64,000 bases of DNA from Sanghuangporus weigelae (taxonomy: Eukaryota; Basidiomycota; Agaricomycetes; Hymenochaetales; Hymenochaetaceae), in NCBI GenBank assembly GCA_033182465.1, contig CP137320.1, forward strand, positions 2,418,001 through 2,482,000, in the 5' to 3' direction. Positions 47,793 through 58,405 of the stretch are shown here, in pieces. The notes below the pieces were generated by a model. It searched no databases. It saw only the letters and a list, made by a program, of their open reading frames with translations, and was not told the DNA's origin. The position numbers and the translations under genes are program-made. How positions within the stretch are numbered: the first letter of the stretch is position 1; each line of letters opens with the position of its first letter.

Positions 47793-49105
47793 ATGGCTGC
47801 CAGCACTTCTCAAGAAAAAGTCAGTCAGCTATCTCTCGACGACTCGGCACCGACTCCGGTAGCACGATTGTCCCAGTCGGTTTTGGCTCCTCTAGTCAAT
47901 GCCTATGACCGCTTTTCGCATTGGAAATCGGAACGGGACTTGTCCTACCCGGGTAACGTCGAGAGCTTGCAAAAAGAGGTCAAGTGTACGTCGCTGTAGT
48001 CCAGAGAGCGTGTCTTTCATCGTTTGCTGACTTGAACGGATCGCCAGCGACGCACTTGACCAACTTTTTCTTCGATGGCGCGCGTGCCGACCTAACGAAA
48101 GCGCTCTCCGTCAACCCGGCCTTCCAGGTCACCCATTCTTTTTCGCTTGCATCTCAGACAGCATTACCTTCGTATAATTTTGGAGCTATTTTTGCAAACT
48201 CAAAAGTATGTGGTGTTGTTGCGACTCTATCTATTTGCTCATTTTATTTTCAGGTGTTCATGCAAGGAGGGGTTGATCATGATGGTGCCGTGAATGGACG
48301 ATTTAATTATGGATGGGACGCAAGGAACGTCACAAAAATGCAGATGCAGGTACAACAGAAGCCTCTTTCAACCGGACTGTCCTACTTATCCGTTAAAAAA
48401 TGTAGCTAACGCAGCAGTTCGGTGGTAACATGCTGCAAATGGAGCACGACTTCCAAGGACAGGACTACTCCCTCAACCTCAAGGCTATCAACCCCAATCC
48501 AATAGATTCTTCAGGGCTCTTCATCGCCAGCTACCTCCAGTCTGTCACCAAAAACCTCGCCCTCGGCACTGAGATGCTCATACCACGAGGAACGCCCGCG
48601 GACGGCGTTCCGCTCGCACCATCGTGGCTAGGCAAATACACAAGTACAGACAAGAACTGGATCGCAACCGCGCAAGTGCAGACTTCTGGACTGCTGCAAG
48701 CAACGTACTGGCAAAAACTGAACGAGAAGGTGGAGGCTGCCGCGGACTTGTCGGTGGTAACTGCGAACGGGAAACGGGATGCCGTTGCGACGCTAGGCGC
48801 GAAGTATGATCTTCGCATGTCGACCTTCCGCGCTCAACTGGATTCTACGGGTAAGGTGTCGGCGTTACTCGAGCAGCGCTTCGCGCCAACTTTTGCGTTT
48901 ATGGTCTCTGGGGAGATTGATCATTTCAAGGTCCGTTTGTCTGTCACAACTTCCGCTCTTTCTGCTAAATGCTTTGCTTCTTGTTTAGAACTCGGCAAGA
49001 ATTGGTGTTGGTGTAATGATTGAGAGCTCGAGCTTGACGCCAGAAGAGATGGGTATGGTACCACAGCCAGCATATCCTCCCCCTCCCGGTTCCTTCCCTC
49101 AATGA
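47793..49105 (+). CDS. TOM40: Mitochondrial import receptor pore Tom40
   Basis: The protein is a 19-strand beta-barrel of the porin-3 superfamily that forms the general entry pore of the mitochondrial outer membrane. The short disordered lead ends in VNAYDRFSHWKSERDL. The most conserved Tom40 block follows across the first splice: THLTNFFFDGARADLTKA, then VNPAFQVTHSFSLAS. Further barrel blocks are VFMQGGVDHDGAVNGRFNYGW, FGGNMLQMEHDFQGQDYSL, SSGLFIASYLQSVTKNLALG and IGVGVMIESSSLTPEEMGM. Several short introns are present (for example about 48204-48253). The C-terminus is a short Pro-rich tail ending PPPPGSFPQ. The start at 47793 is the only plausible ATG, preceded by a pyrimidine-rich leader. 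Confidence 0.95.
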
Positions 49106-49513
49106 ACAATATTGATCCTCCCATCCCATATTTTCTCCACATCAGCCAGTTTCTTGAGTAGTAGCAGCAGCAGTCAATAGATACATTACAATCTCCCTAC
49201 GCATCGTTCTACTCGTCTTTTTATACTTTGCTTTTACGCGCACAAACTGTCTGCCTTGTCTGCTTTGTGATCTCTCTCTCTATCAGTCGTCCCTGCAGTA
49301 ATGCCCTGACTCAACGAGTCTACAACAGAACAGAAAACGAATCCCAATTCATCGCCAATAGAATTTCAGATAGACCACGTGCGGTCACCGTGCACGTCAT
49401 AAGTAGCATTGATTGATCGACCGTGTCTATCTCATAGTATCTGGGATCAGAGAATCTGCGAACCTGAATCCGAGTCGTACGTACGATGAACTTCATCTCA
49501 TGTTCTTTCTCCG
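49106..49513. other. Intergenic region between TOM40 and the ABC ATPase gene
   Basis: About 400 bases comprising the TOM40 3' region and the leader of the next gene. A 12-codon upstream ATG frame (49486-49521) begins here and overlaps the main ATPase start in another frame. No other gene is seen. Confidence 0.5.
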
Positions 49514-50501
49514 ATGAATGAAGCTCTTCTCGACGTACGGAACTTGAGTTGCTCGTTCGACGGGCGCACAACGTTGCTACGAGACGTGAATTTTAGTGTT
49601 CGACAGGGAGATATCCTAATATTACAGGGGAAGAGCGGGTGTGGGTAGGCTTCTTGCGTCCGAATCTTATCTGGCTACGACCCTATTTACTCAAAAGTTA
49701 TACGCCTTTATGCAGAAAGTCGACATTATTAAAATGTCTTGCCCACTTGAATGTGTATGAAGGAGATATCGTCTTTCGCGGAAAGTACGCTGTTTAAAAT
49801 GCTCGCTCTTTTCATGGGTTTAGTAATTTCCGAATTTCGCAGAACTCCCAAAGAACAAGGTGACCCCGCATACACTCATCCTCCCGTCATACACGTTCGC
49901 TCAAGCTCTACCTTCTAGGCGTACCAAAGTACCGTACACACGTCCTCTACGTCCCTCAGCGGCCCTCGCTCCTCCCCGGCTCTCCACTAGACTTTGTCAA
50001 GCAACTAAGCACATTCGGCGCACACAAATTTCGCGAGAAGGAGAAACAACAGCTCGCTGGCGTCGGTGCGAGTAGCGAAAGAAATCTTACCGAAAGAACG
50101 ATTGAAATTGCCAGTTCGTGGGGCGTAGACGAGGAGATGTGGACGCGTCCGTGGGCAACACTGAGCGGCGGAGAGGCTCAGCGTATTTCGCTGGCTATCG
50201 CAGTCGGACTGGACTGTGCAGAGGTACTACTCCTCGATGGTGAAATTATCTCCTCGCATATCAAAATAACAATTTTCTAACGTATCAATACTCAGAACCC
50301 ACATCAGCATTGGACGCAGAAGCAAGCAGTCGCGTCGAGAAACACCTCCAAGCTCTACTCACCAAATCGCCCAACGCACATCCGAAAGCCCTCGTCTGGA
50401 TCACACACTCCGCAGAACAAGGTCAGCGCGTCGGCACGCGCTTCATCGAGATATCAAACGGCTCCTGTCGTGAAGTCCTCATCTCAGACTCAGCCGTGTA
50501 A
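49514..50501 (+). CDS. Soluble single-domain ABC ATPase (STAR1/FetA-like)
   Basis: Five exons (49514-49644, 49716-49784, 49843-49859, 49919-50239, 50296-50501) add up to 247 residues in perfect frame. All nucleotide-binding elements are present: Walker A GKSGCGKSTL, Q-loop VLYVPQRPS, signature LSGGEAQR, Walker B LLLDEPTSALD and switch histidine WITHS. There is no transmembrane segment, so it must pair with a separate membrane partner. The size and sequence style resemble bacterial FetA (YbbL) and plant STAR1, partners of FetB/STAR2-type membrane proteins implicated in metal or UDP-glucose export; none is encoded in this window. The third exon is only 17 nt. An out-of-frame upstream ATG frame overlaps the start by eight bases and could lower translation. 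Substrate is unknown. Confidence 0.85.
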
Positions 50502-50644
50502 AACTCGATTTCAATAAATGAAATAAAGAACAATAGATCACTTGCAACCCCAAGTTGACCCAACTTACATAGACTAAAGAATTTTAAAATTGTCCGGAAG
50601 GATCGGAGGTGATTGTAGATGTACAGGAATCAAACTTTAATTGC

Positions 50645-50737
50645 GGTCCCTTAGCACAGTTGGTAGTGCTTTGTACTTATGAGGATATCCATGCCTGCGT
50701 TATGCAAGGGTCCCGAGTTCGAGTCTCGGAGGGACCA
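50645..50737 (+). tRNA. tRNA-Ile (anticodon UAU) with a 20-nt intron
   Basis: The cloverleaf is complete: acceptor GGTCCCT/AGGGACC with discriminator A at 50737, D stem GCAC/GTGC, anticodon stem TTGTA/TGCAA (one G-U), and T arm CCGAG-TTCGAGT-CTCGG. The anticodon loop is CTTATG plus A, broken after position 37 by a 20-base intron (50682-50701) containing ATA, which can pair with the UAU anticodon as in pre-tRNA splicing substrates. Without the intron the tRNA is 73 nt. A TTTT run at 50738-50741 is a Pol III terminator. Position 37 reads G, whereas A is expected for an ANN-decoding tRNA. Confidence 0.8.
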
Positions 50738-50741
50738 TTTT
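50738..50741 (+). terminator. RNA polymerase III T-run terminator
   Basis: Four T residues immediately follow the discriminator base of the tRNA-Ile(UAU) gene, the usual Pol III stop. Confidence 0.7.
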
Positions 50742-50937
50742 CATTTTCTCCAAAACATTATTCAAAAAACAAAAAGGCATGACTACTACCTGACAGCATT
50801 GAAACTAGAGCAATGCCACAGTCTACCTATATATTGTATTGTTCAAATTCACAATTGAAATAATAATCAAATCCATTGCATTTCAAACAAATAAATTCGA
50901 CTACACGATAAATTTTAGGGTCTATAAAATAATGGAA

Positions 50938-51035
50938 TGGTCCCTACAGGGGTCGAACCTGTGACCTTGGCATAATATATCACAAACACCATCAAGATAT
51001 TAGCACCACGCTCTAACCAACTGAGCTAAAAGACC
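50938..51035 (-). tRNA. tRNA-Ile (anticodon AAU) with a 24-nt intron
   Basis: Read on the minus strand, the acceptor GGTCTTT pairs with AGGGACC (two G-U pairs), followed by discriminator A. The D arm is GCTC-AGTTGGTTA-GAGC, the anticodon stem TGGTG/TGCCA, and the T arm ACAGG-TTCGACC-CCTGT. The loop CTAATA carries anticodon AAU with A at 37, interrupted after 37 by a 24-base intron. The spliced product is 74 nt. The gene converges on the UAU gene with 200 bases between them; a T-run for Pol III lies just downstream on the minus strand. Confidence 0.85.
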
Positions 51036-51969
51036 CCTTGACCTCCGACCACCATCATCTGCCATGAGATATTTTCTCATAGCCGCCTTCGTACCCAACC
51101 AATTTGACCATCGTCCATTGACCAGTGGTTAATAGGCCCCCTCGGTGCGGGGTTATAGCACCATCTACTCTCCGGTCATTCTGGTTTTTTCCCCTGTAGG
51201 GATCTGGGTCATCACTCCCGCCTTCACACCACGGGCGTCTCACCCCTCACCCTGCGCCATCGCGCACTGCCCTCTATTTCCCATCCCATCCCGAGACACC
51301 AGACCCCTTGCGGGCATCGCATCCTGCAACTGCTGCGGCTCAGCGTGCGGTCGAGTGTGCCCGTTTGGGCCGGGAGGGGACTGTTTGTCGTGCTACATTC
51401 ATTAGTGGTTTTACCGCCGGTCATCCTCGGACCAGGCTTTTTCCACTTGTTTTCGCCGTCATTTTACTTTTGCCGTCACTGTATTTATTTATTTTACCAT
51501 CACAATATACGTTACAAAAGGCCTTCAAAAGTAATGTCTGCAATGCTAAATCTGATTCACATAAAACACTTACAGATCAACTTGTCGTCGACCTAAAGGT
51601 GTTCCGCAATACAGTAGCCCAACGGTCCATCAAAATGTATTGTCTTTTTACTTACGCACACAAATAGTATGAACTTGTATGGAAAACGATTCATACATAC
51701 ATTGCATACGTGCGATACATGTACCGCGCTCTGTTCACCTCCAAAATGGCAACAACAATGTACATGTACTTGAGATTATTAGTTCTTGAAGAAAAGGACG
51801 TATGCCGTATTACCGGTACGGCGGTAGAACGAAAGCCAACTCTCGTCTTATTGCGCAACAACAGAAAATAACGAAGGTAAATCAGGGATCTAGAGGCGGA
51901 AAAGGAGAAATACTACTAGAGTCAAGAAAGTGAAATAGTCTCAGACCGACTCAAGTTAAGTCGAGTTAA
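51036..51969. other. Intergenic region between tRNA-Ile(AAU) and the CCCH gene
   Basis: About 930 bases. Short open frames exist on both strands but lack any motif or coherent splice model. The right part is probably the 3' untranslated region of the CCCH gene, with ATGTACATGTAC at about 51754-51768 as a short symmetric run. I see no gene here. Confidence 0.45.
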
Positions 51970-54900
51970 TTACGGAGGAGGAGGAGGAGGCGTAGGTGTA
52001 GCGCTAGTCCCGTTTACCAGCTGAGCGAGTTGCTGCGAGGATGTATCCACGTCCATACCACTCCCATTCACAACATTACCATTCGCGTTCAGCGCCCCAG
52101 ACCTCTGCAACGCGGCAATCACCTCAGGGTTCTTCATGATCCTTTCTATCGTTTCTTTCATCTTCTCCATCTGCATGTGCTGAGTCTGATTTTGCTGAGT
52201 ACCAGAGGTATTAACAGCGCCGCCGAGTACGGTCTCCCTAACCAGTTTTATGACGTCCGTCTTTTGTTCTAATATTTTCTTCTCGAGGTCTGCGCGGATG
52301 GCATCGAGAAGACGTGGCAGGAGCGCTTGGGTGAGGTTTTCGAGCGATGGGGTGTGCGTTGGTGGGTAAGGTCGCGAGGCGTTAGAGGAGGAAGAAAGAG
52401 AAGAAAGAGTTTGACGGAGGGCCTGCGTTTCTTCGATATTTGCCTCTATTTGTGCTTGCATCACGCCTGTCCGAGAGTTGTTTTCTTCTATCGCTGCACG
52501 CAACTGTTCAAAATCCGGAAACCAAAAGTCAACATATAAGCTCCCAAGAAAACAACGAATACCAGACCTTTTCTCTCTCAACTTGCACTCTCGCCCTCTC
52601 CTCTTCCAACCTACTCTGCAAAGTTATCACCCCACCCAAACGCTCGTACAGCTCCGCAACCTCATTCCCCAGCGCCGTCACTTCCTTATCCATAAGCTGC
52701 ATATCCTCTGCAAGTTTCTTTACTTTCTCGCCCTGCCTCACCTTCACACCGCGCACCAGCTCCTCCCGCACGAGCTCGACTTGGTTTTCTACGAGCTGGG
52801 CAAGCTCGTCTTCCCGGAGCTCTTCGTCTTGATGGAAGAGGTTCTCGAGCTCGTGGAAGGAGGACTCGAGTTTGGCTAGACGATGTGTGAGGAGGCGGAG
52901 CTCGCGATCGCGTGTATTATTGACGATCGCTGATGTAGGAGCGGCATCGCCAGCCAGAGGGGTAGGAGACTGTGCCACCGAACCAGAATCGCTCGCATAT
53001 ACACCATCATCACCCGTCTTCCGACGCTTCAGCCCACGCGGACCATCTGTAGGCTCCCAATCCATCAACTCCAGCTCAGGAGGAGCAGAAGCCGGCGCAG
53101 ACATCCCACCACCACCAGAATGTGCACGCGCTGAGACAAGGAGCGCAACCTCTTTCATCTTTTTATCCAGTTTGTCAACTGCATCACTCAATCCATTCAT
53201 CCTGTCTCGAATCTCCTCTTGTACATCTTCAATCAACTTCCTCTCCCTTTCTTTCTCCTCTTCTTGAATTGTGATTTGCTCCTTTTTAACAGGATCGTAT
53301 TCCTCGGGCCGCCGACGGACCGGCCAGAAATCCAACTCAAGCACTTTTTGCTGAGCGACTCTGACACGTTCTTGTGCCGCGGCGACCTGTGTTCGCGCAC
53401 TTGCCAGAGACGCGGTGACCTTTTCGCGCGCAGCAGCTGGGAGGCTCGCCGTCCGTTCGGGAGAAGCAAAAGCTTCCAATTGTTTCACGTCCGCGATTCG
53501 TTCATTCAACGCCCTCTTCGCGGCGATTGCTTCGCTCAGAAGCCTATGTAAGACAAAAGAAACAAATGAACGAACGCGTCAAAATGAATCAGTTCCGTTC
53601 ATATCCGTGCTAGAAGATAACAGAAGGAAAAGAAGAGAAGGACGCACTCGATCCGCTTATCCCAAATCATCGCCCTTTCCTCATGCGTCAACCCCTCCCG
53701 CTCGAAAATCTCCGGCGTCGGTGTCGGCGCCAGGAAGGCTGGCTTTGTGGGAACGACATACGCATTGGGCTGAGGCACAGCAGCAGGCGTCGTTGCTGCA
53801 GAGAAAGAGCCAGCGAACGTCGTACTCGATGCGGCGGAGAGCGTCGTAGGTGTCGCAGGTGGAGGCATCGACGTGGACAAGCCAGTCGTAGACATGGTGC
53901 CATCCGATGTTGATATGCCAGGAGTAGCAGCAGTGTTTGAGACAGGCGCGAACGCCGTCGTGCTGCTCGCGACCGACGAGCGCGACAATGGGCTGAGAGG
54001 ACGCGTAGAAAGTGCTGAAGCTGGGAGAGGCTGCGGGTGATGTTCAGATATAGGTGGTGGAGGGACGGAAGGCGAAGGGTCCGTGAGCGATGGCGGCTGA
54101 AGTATGGGAGGTATAGAGCCAGAAGAGGACGCCTGGAAGACGCCTTGGTTCTGGTCTTGTGCTGGAGGAATGGGCGCCGGAAAAGCAGGCGTAATAAGAA
54201 GCAAAGGTGTGATGACAAAATTAGTACCGAATTTGAATATATAGTCTCGATACTGTTCCTACTATGAACAACATGAAAGACTCACCGCTGGTGTTATTAT
54301 CAATTTTGTCGTTGCTGCTTTCTTCTTTGATTGCTTTGGGAGGATCCAAGCCGAGGGTAGACAAGAGGGTCTTCAAGCTGGAGCTAGGTTCCGTTGGGCC
54401 CGAACCGAGGCTTGGATCACGTGAGAATAATCGGTCCAGCACGGACCCGGTTCCGTTTTGGGGTTCGTATCCCAATCCATTTCCGGATCCAGACCCGGAT
54501 CCGGCGGTGTTGTTGGCGGTGGTGTCGAGGCCGCCCGTTACAGTGGAGCGTGGCCGTGAAGGATCCGGATCCGTGCGTGTGTTGCTATTAGCTCGGTCGG
54601 AATAGAAGCCCTGCCTCTCGAGTGATGGTGGATTGAAGCGAGTCGAGTCAGAGGCCCGCCGGTCTTCTCCTCGGTCCCAGCCTTTATCCTGCTCTCTACT
54701 GCTCTTCCACCCTTTGTCCAACTCCCCCCGTTCTCTGCTGCTGATATTACCGTAGCTTCCATTTGCTCTGTAGTACCCACCTTTCTCTTTCTCTTTTTCT
54801 CTTTCTCTATCCCTGTCTCTATCTCGAGAATAATCGCGTGAAGATGCTCCTGGTCCGCTGCCACTCCCGCTTTCTCCTTTCCTATACGGAGAAATCGAGC

Positions 54901-55538
54901 GACGTGGTCCAACGCGGTTTACAAGCGACGCTGAGGCAGAACTCCCGTACCGCTCCCTGCCCCGATCTTTGGATGCCGACCTGCTCCTTTTGCGATAGAC
55001 TGGACGTAGTACCGGAGATCTCGGCTCCTCCTTAACATCCACCCGTTTTTCAGGCGTCCTCATCCTAGTTCTGCTGTCACTCATCCTCCTACCTATACTC
55101 CTACTCCTGCTTCGACTGCGACTTCTACTCTTGCGTTTCCCGAGATTCGTCACCCTCGAAGGTGGCTGGCGCGCCGAGGGCCAGTCATCGGGATCAGGCG
55201 TCGCGGGGATACGTCCGTCAGGATACTCCGTCGGCTGGATGTACGGCGAAAGTGCCGCCATACTCCAATCTGGATGATCGGGGTGTGCATAGTAGCATTT
55301 CTGAGAAGGGAAACGACAGCCTCTGGGATCTTTGAAACCGCGCTTCTGTTTCTCTGGGTTTATACGCGGATAACCCAAGTCGTTGTACCACTAATAGAAT
55401 AAATAAATAAAAACAAGAATAAATGCAGAGACGCCGAGTGGATATAAGAGAAGTGTTCCTCGGGCGTCTAATAAATGATAAGCTTACTTTACATCTGACT
55501 CTCTTTCGTTGACTCGGGCCTGAAGGCGGATGAGGCAT
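51970..55538 (-). CDS. Unnamed CCCH-finger, RS-rich and coiled-coil protein
   Basis: I cannot give a gene name. The first exon (MPHPPSGPSQRKRVRCK) splices to WYNDLGYPRINPEKQKRGF and then CRFPSQKCYYAHPDHPDW, a C-C-x6-C-x3-H zinc finger of the CCCH type. An RS/RE/RD-rich region follows (KSRSRSRSRSRS, then RDRDRDRERE), like splicing factors. Next are a Ser/Thr/Pro/Ala-rich segment and long coiled coils from about 53660 to 52100 (EREGLTHEERAMIWDKRIE, VKQLEAFASPERTASLP, LESSFHELENLF). The end is TPPPPPP. Proteins of this build in basidiomycetes are annotated only as C3H1-type. A role in nuclear RNA handling is inference from the finger plus the RS tract. The start is the first ATG upstream of the finger cysteine. 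The gene is divergent from the next one, 526 bp away. Confidence 0.7.
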
Positions 55539-56064
55539 GACCTTTGGCTTCCTGAAGTACTACTGGTGATGGTAGGACGGCGCGAGCTGGACCCACAAAG
55601 CAAAATCGATAGCAGCGATCGACGGAAGCTTTCCCTTTACGGCAACCTACCCAACGGAAATAAAAAAGACAGCCCCGTCAACTTTGCTACAAGACAAGTA
55701 AAACAAAGTACAAAAATGAATGGGATGAATATTCTGAAGAGATACACGCTCTGGCCGGGGAGACTCGTGGTGTACAAACAAAGGAAGCCGCGTGTCGAAT
55801 TGTGACCAAACAATGTGACCGGGAATTATTTAATTGTTGCGTTGCGAAAAGTTGAACATTCAATTCAATTCCCTTCTCTTCTCATCCTCATCCTCATTCG
55901 CTCCTCTGCGCCTCTCGTCGACGCCGTCGAGTGTCTCGTCGCCCGTCGTCGCAGTCCCGTAGCCCATCACGTCCGCAACAACTTCCTTTGTAACCTACGA
56001 GCGTCCTCGTACAGTTCGCCCAGCGACTTCAATCTCACCCTCTGCCTCAGTCAGCGTAAAGAAC
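55539..56064. other. Divergent promoter region
   Basis: About 525 bases between two divergent starts. Two direct GTGACC copies occur at 55802 and 55815. A pyrimidine-rich stretch before 56064 looks like the leader of the plus-strand gene. No gene is seen. Confidence 0.45.
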
Positions 56065-57387
56065 ATGGCAAACCCCTCGTCGTCCCACCAGGACCGTGAT
56101 CGTGAACGCGAACGGGTCATCCGCGAGCGCTCGCATCACCACCATCGTACCATCTCCTCTACAACGTTGCTCCTCATCCTTTCTCTCGTCCTCGCAGTCT
56201 TGGCCGTCATGCTCTCTTTGCCCGCAACCCGCGGTGGGTCTGGTTCAAGTACACTCGACGCCCTCCGTGGTGGAGGAGACCCGACGACCAACGGGGCGGG
56301 CATCTGGGGCTCGTTCTTCAACCCCCGTCGCTCAGAGGCTCTCGTCTCCCGTGAACATGCTGTTGCTAAGCGAGAAAGCGAAATCGCTCAGCGTGAGGCC
56401 GACTTGTTGGCTGGTGCTTTGATGACTTGCTCGCCATATGCTACCATAACCGAAGTTATCGAGACGATGGCGCCTGTTCAGACCATTTACAAGGAGGTCG
56501 TTCATCATACCGAAAACGCAGTTGCTGTCTCTCCCCCAGCTCCGACCTTTGTCGAGACGAACACGAGCGAATTGACAAAACGTATTGAGGATCTCATCCA
56601 GCGCGAGACTAAGGTAGCTGAGCGCGAAAAGGATATGGGCCGTCGCGAAGAAATTGTCAACCGCCGTGAGCACGACGCGCAACGTCGCGAAACGTGGATC
56701 ATGGAACAGCTCATGTGAGCGCGTTTTATTACTTTTCATTACATTTTTTCGCTGACCCTGATTTTTTTCTTCCTGCTTCCCTATTTAACCCATGTAGTGC
56801 TCTCGGCAATGACCCGCAAGTGATTGAGGAGGAATACGTGATCGACCAGCCGGCAGGTGGCAAGCGCAAAGTCAAGGTACCACCACTTTCGAATCCCCGC
56901 CGCTCCGAGCTCTGAGACGAAGGGAGGGCTGTCAAGTCTCTTTCAACCTTCCGTATATTATTTCCTGACTGCCATCGAATCATGTACGGATCCGTTCCCT
57001 CTCCTTCGTCCGGGGTTCGGGACGGTTTCCGTAACCCCCGCCAAAGACAAGTCGCTGACTCGTTCTGTTTTATCCTTGTTGTTATTGTAGGTTTTTCCTC
57101 CTTCACCTTCATCGTCCGACAAAACAGCACCACGTACCGATAGACGTTCCGCGCCCGTAATGCCGCCTTCAACTCCAAGTTTCGCCCCTCCAGCCCCAGC
57201 GAGCACACGTCCTGCCGAGTTCCCTCTTCCCGTCTTCTTCAGCACGCCGAATGAGCATCCGACGATTCCGACGACGGTCACTGAGATCATATACGAGAAC
57301 GTTCCCTCGGTTCCGGAAGGCGAGATGAATGAGGAAGAGACTGTCACTGTCCGAAGGACGGTCCGACCTCTTTTTCGACCTTGGTAG
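56065..57387 (+). CDS. Unnamed single-pass membrane coiled-coil protein
   Basis: Three exons (56065-56714, 56798-56876, 57091-57387) give 341 residues. A charged His/Arg-rich N-terminus precedes one transmembrane helix at residues about 34-52 (TLLLILSLVLAVLAVMLSL), which probably acts as a signal anchor. Heptad-rich coiled coils follow (EALVSREHAVAKRESEIAQ and TKVAEREKDMGRREEIVNR), then a Pro/Ser-rich tail ending VRRTVRPLFRPW. If the second intron (214 bases, long for this region) is retained, translation stops at 56915 after 255 residues and the Pro-rich tail is lost, so two forms are possible. I recognise no family. Lumenal or cytosolic orientation cannot be settled. Confidence 0.7.
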
Positions 57388-58405
57388 ACGCGTGCAGCAC
57401 TTTCTTGTTTCACTTTATTTGCTGGATGGACTTTCTTGACATGATTACATGAACCCCCTTTTTCTCTTTCTCGCCGTAACGCTTATCGATGTACTGTTGC
57501 TGTCTTGTCGGATGCTCTTTTACGCTTCTTTTTTTCCTTCCTCTTTCTTGTTTTTGGTCCTCGTCCTCACTTTTGGCATTCCGCGCGTTCCCCCTATTCA
57601 ATTTTCCTTATATCCTCTCTTAACTCACTGGCGATACCTTATTCTTACCTCACCCTATTCTCTCACGAAACCGAACGTTCAAACGTATTTACATCGCACG
57701 ATCTTTCATTTTCTTCCTCACTATACGCATTGAGTCATATCTCAAACTTAACGGATCGTCCACGTAGACAGACAGACAAGTGACAGCTCAGGATCGTTGT
57801 TAATGTATGTATGTATGTATGTACTCGCGTGTACCTGGATTACTTTTTTGTACATACTGTATTGATGTACGAAGAAGGGCTGTCCATGGACTGCGCGAGG
57901 TACGTTTTGGTTTTGAACTTGAATACATGTGCACTCGACTTTCTCCGTCGTATCCTATGTGCTGTGATTCAAGTATGGAGTGCGTACAATAACAATGCAC
58001 GTAAAGGAGAGATATGCACGGCAATGATACTCTAAGTCACCGTCACCGAGCCCCATGCTGAGGTATCATTTGTCTTGTATAAGGAAATAATGTAAAATGT
58101 AGGGTGCATAAACAAGAATTAGTGAAAATGAGAGAATGAGAAAACTAGTTCGCGATTGAATAAGTCTGAAAAAAAAAAAAAGAAAGGATCGAGAAGATGA
58201 GAGTAAACAGACCGAGACACCGAGACACCGACCGCGGGGCAGCGGTGACAGCAATAACCAGAGAAAGAAAGAGTAAATAATTGGAGTATGTTCAACCCCA
58301 CTTCCGCCCATTCATAACCTTGGTTGGGATAGAGGCCAGGACACCACAGAGCCTTGCGCATATTGAAATCCCAACCTGAACGACTTGAGAGTTTAAGCCC
58401 CATCT
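57388..58405. other. Convergent intergenic region before SMC6
   Basis: About 1 kb of mostly T-rich then AG-rich sequence. It contains a short (ATGT)5 microsatellite, a 13-A run at 58169-58181 and a TGTACATA octamer at 57849-57856 that fits the PUF consensus. Short open frames here have no motif. It is likely two 3' untranslated regions and spacer. Confidence 0.5.
57803..57822. repeat. (ATGT)5 microsatellite
   Basis: Five perfect tandem ATGT units in non-coding DNA. Confidence 0.9.

Noticed and set aside
51145-51667. Overlapping short frames after the tRNA genes
   Set aside because: Cys/Pro-rich and out of any splice model; no motif or start context that I can support.
57449-57783. Hydrophobic short frames in T-rich DNA after the coiled-coil membrane gene
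   Set aside because: Hydrophobicity follows from T-rich sequence; this is likely 3' untranslated region.
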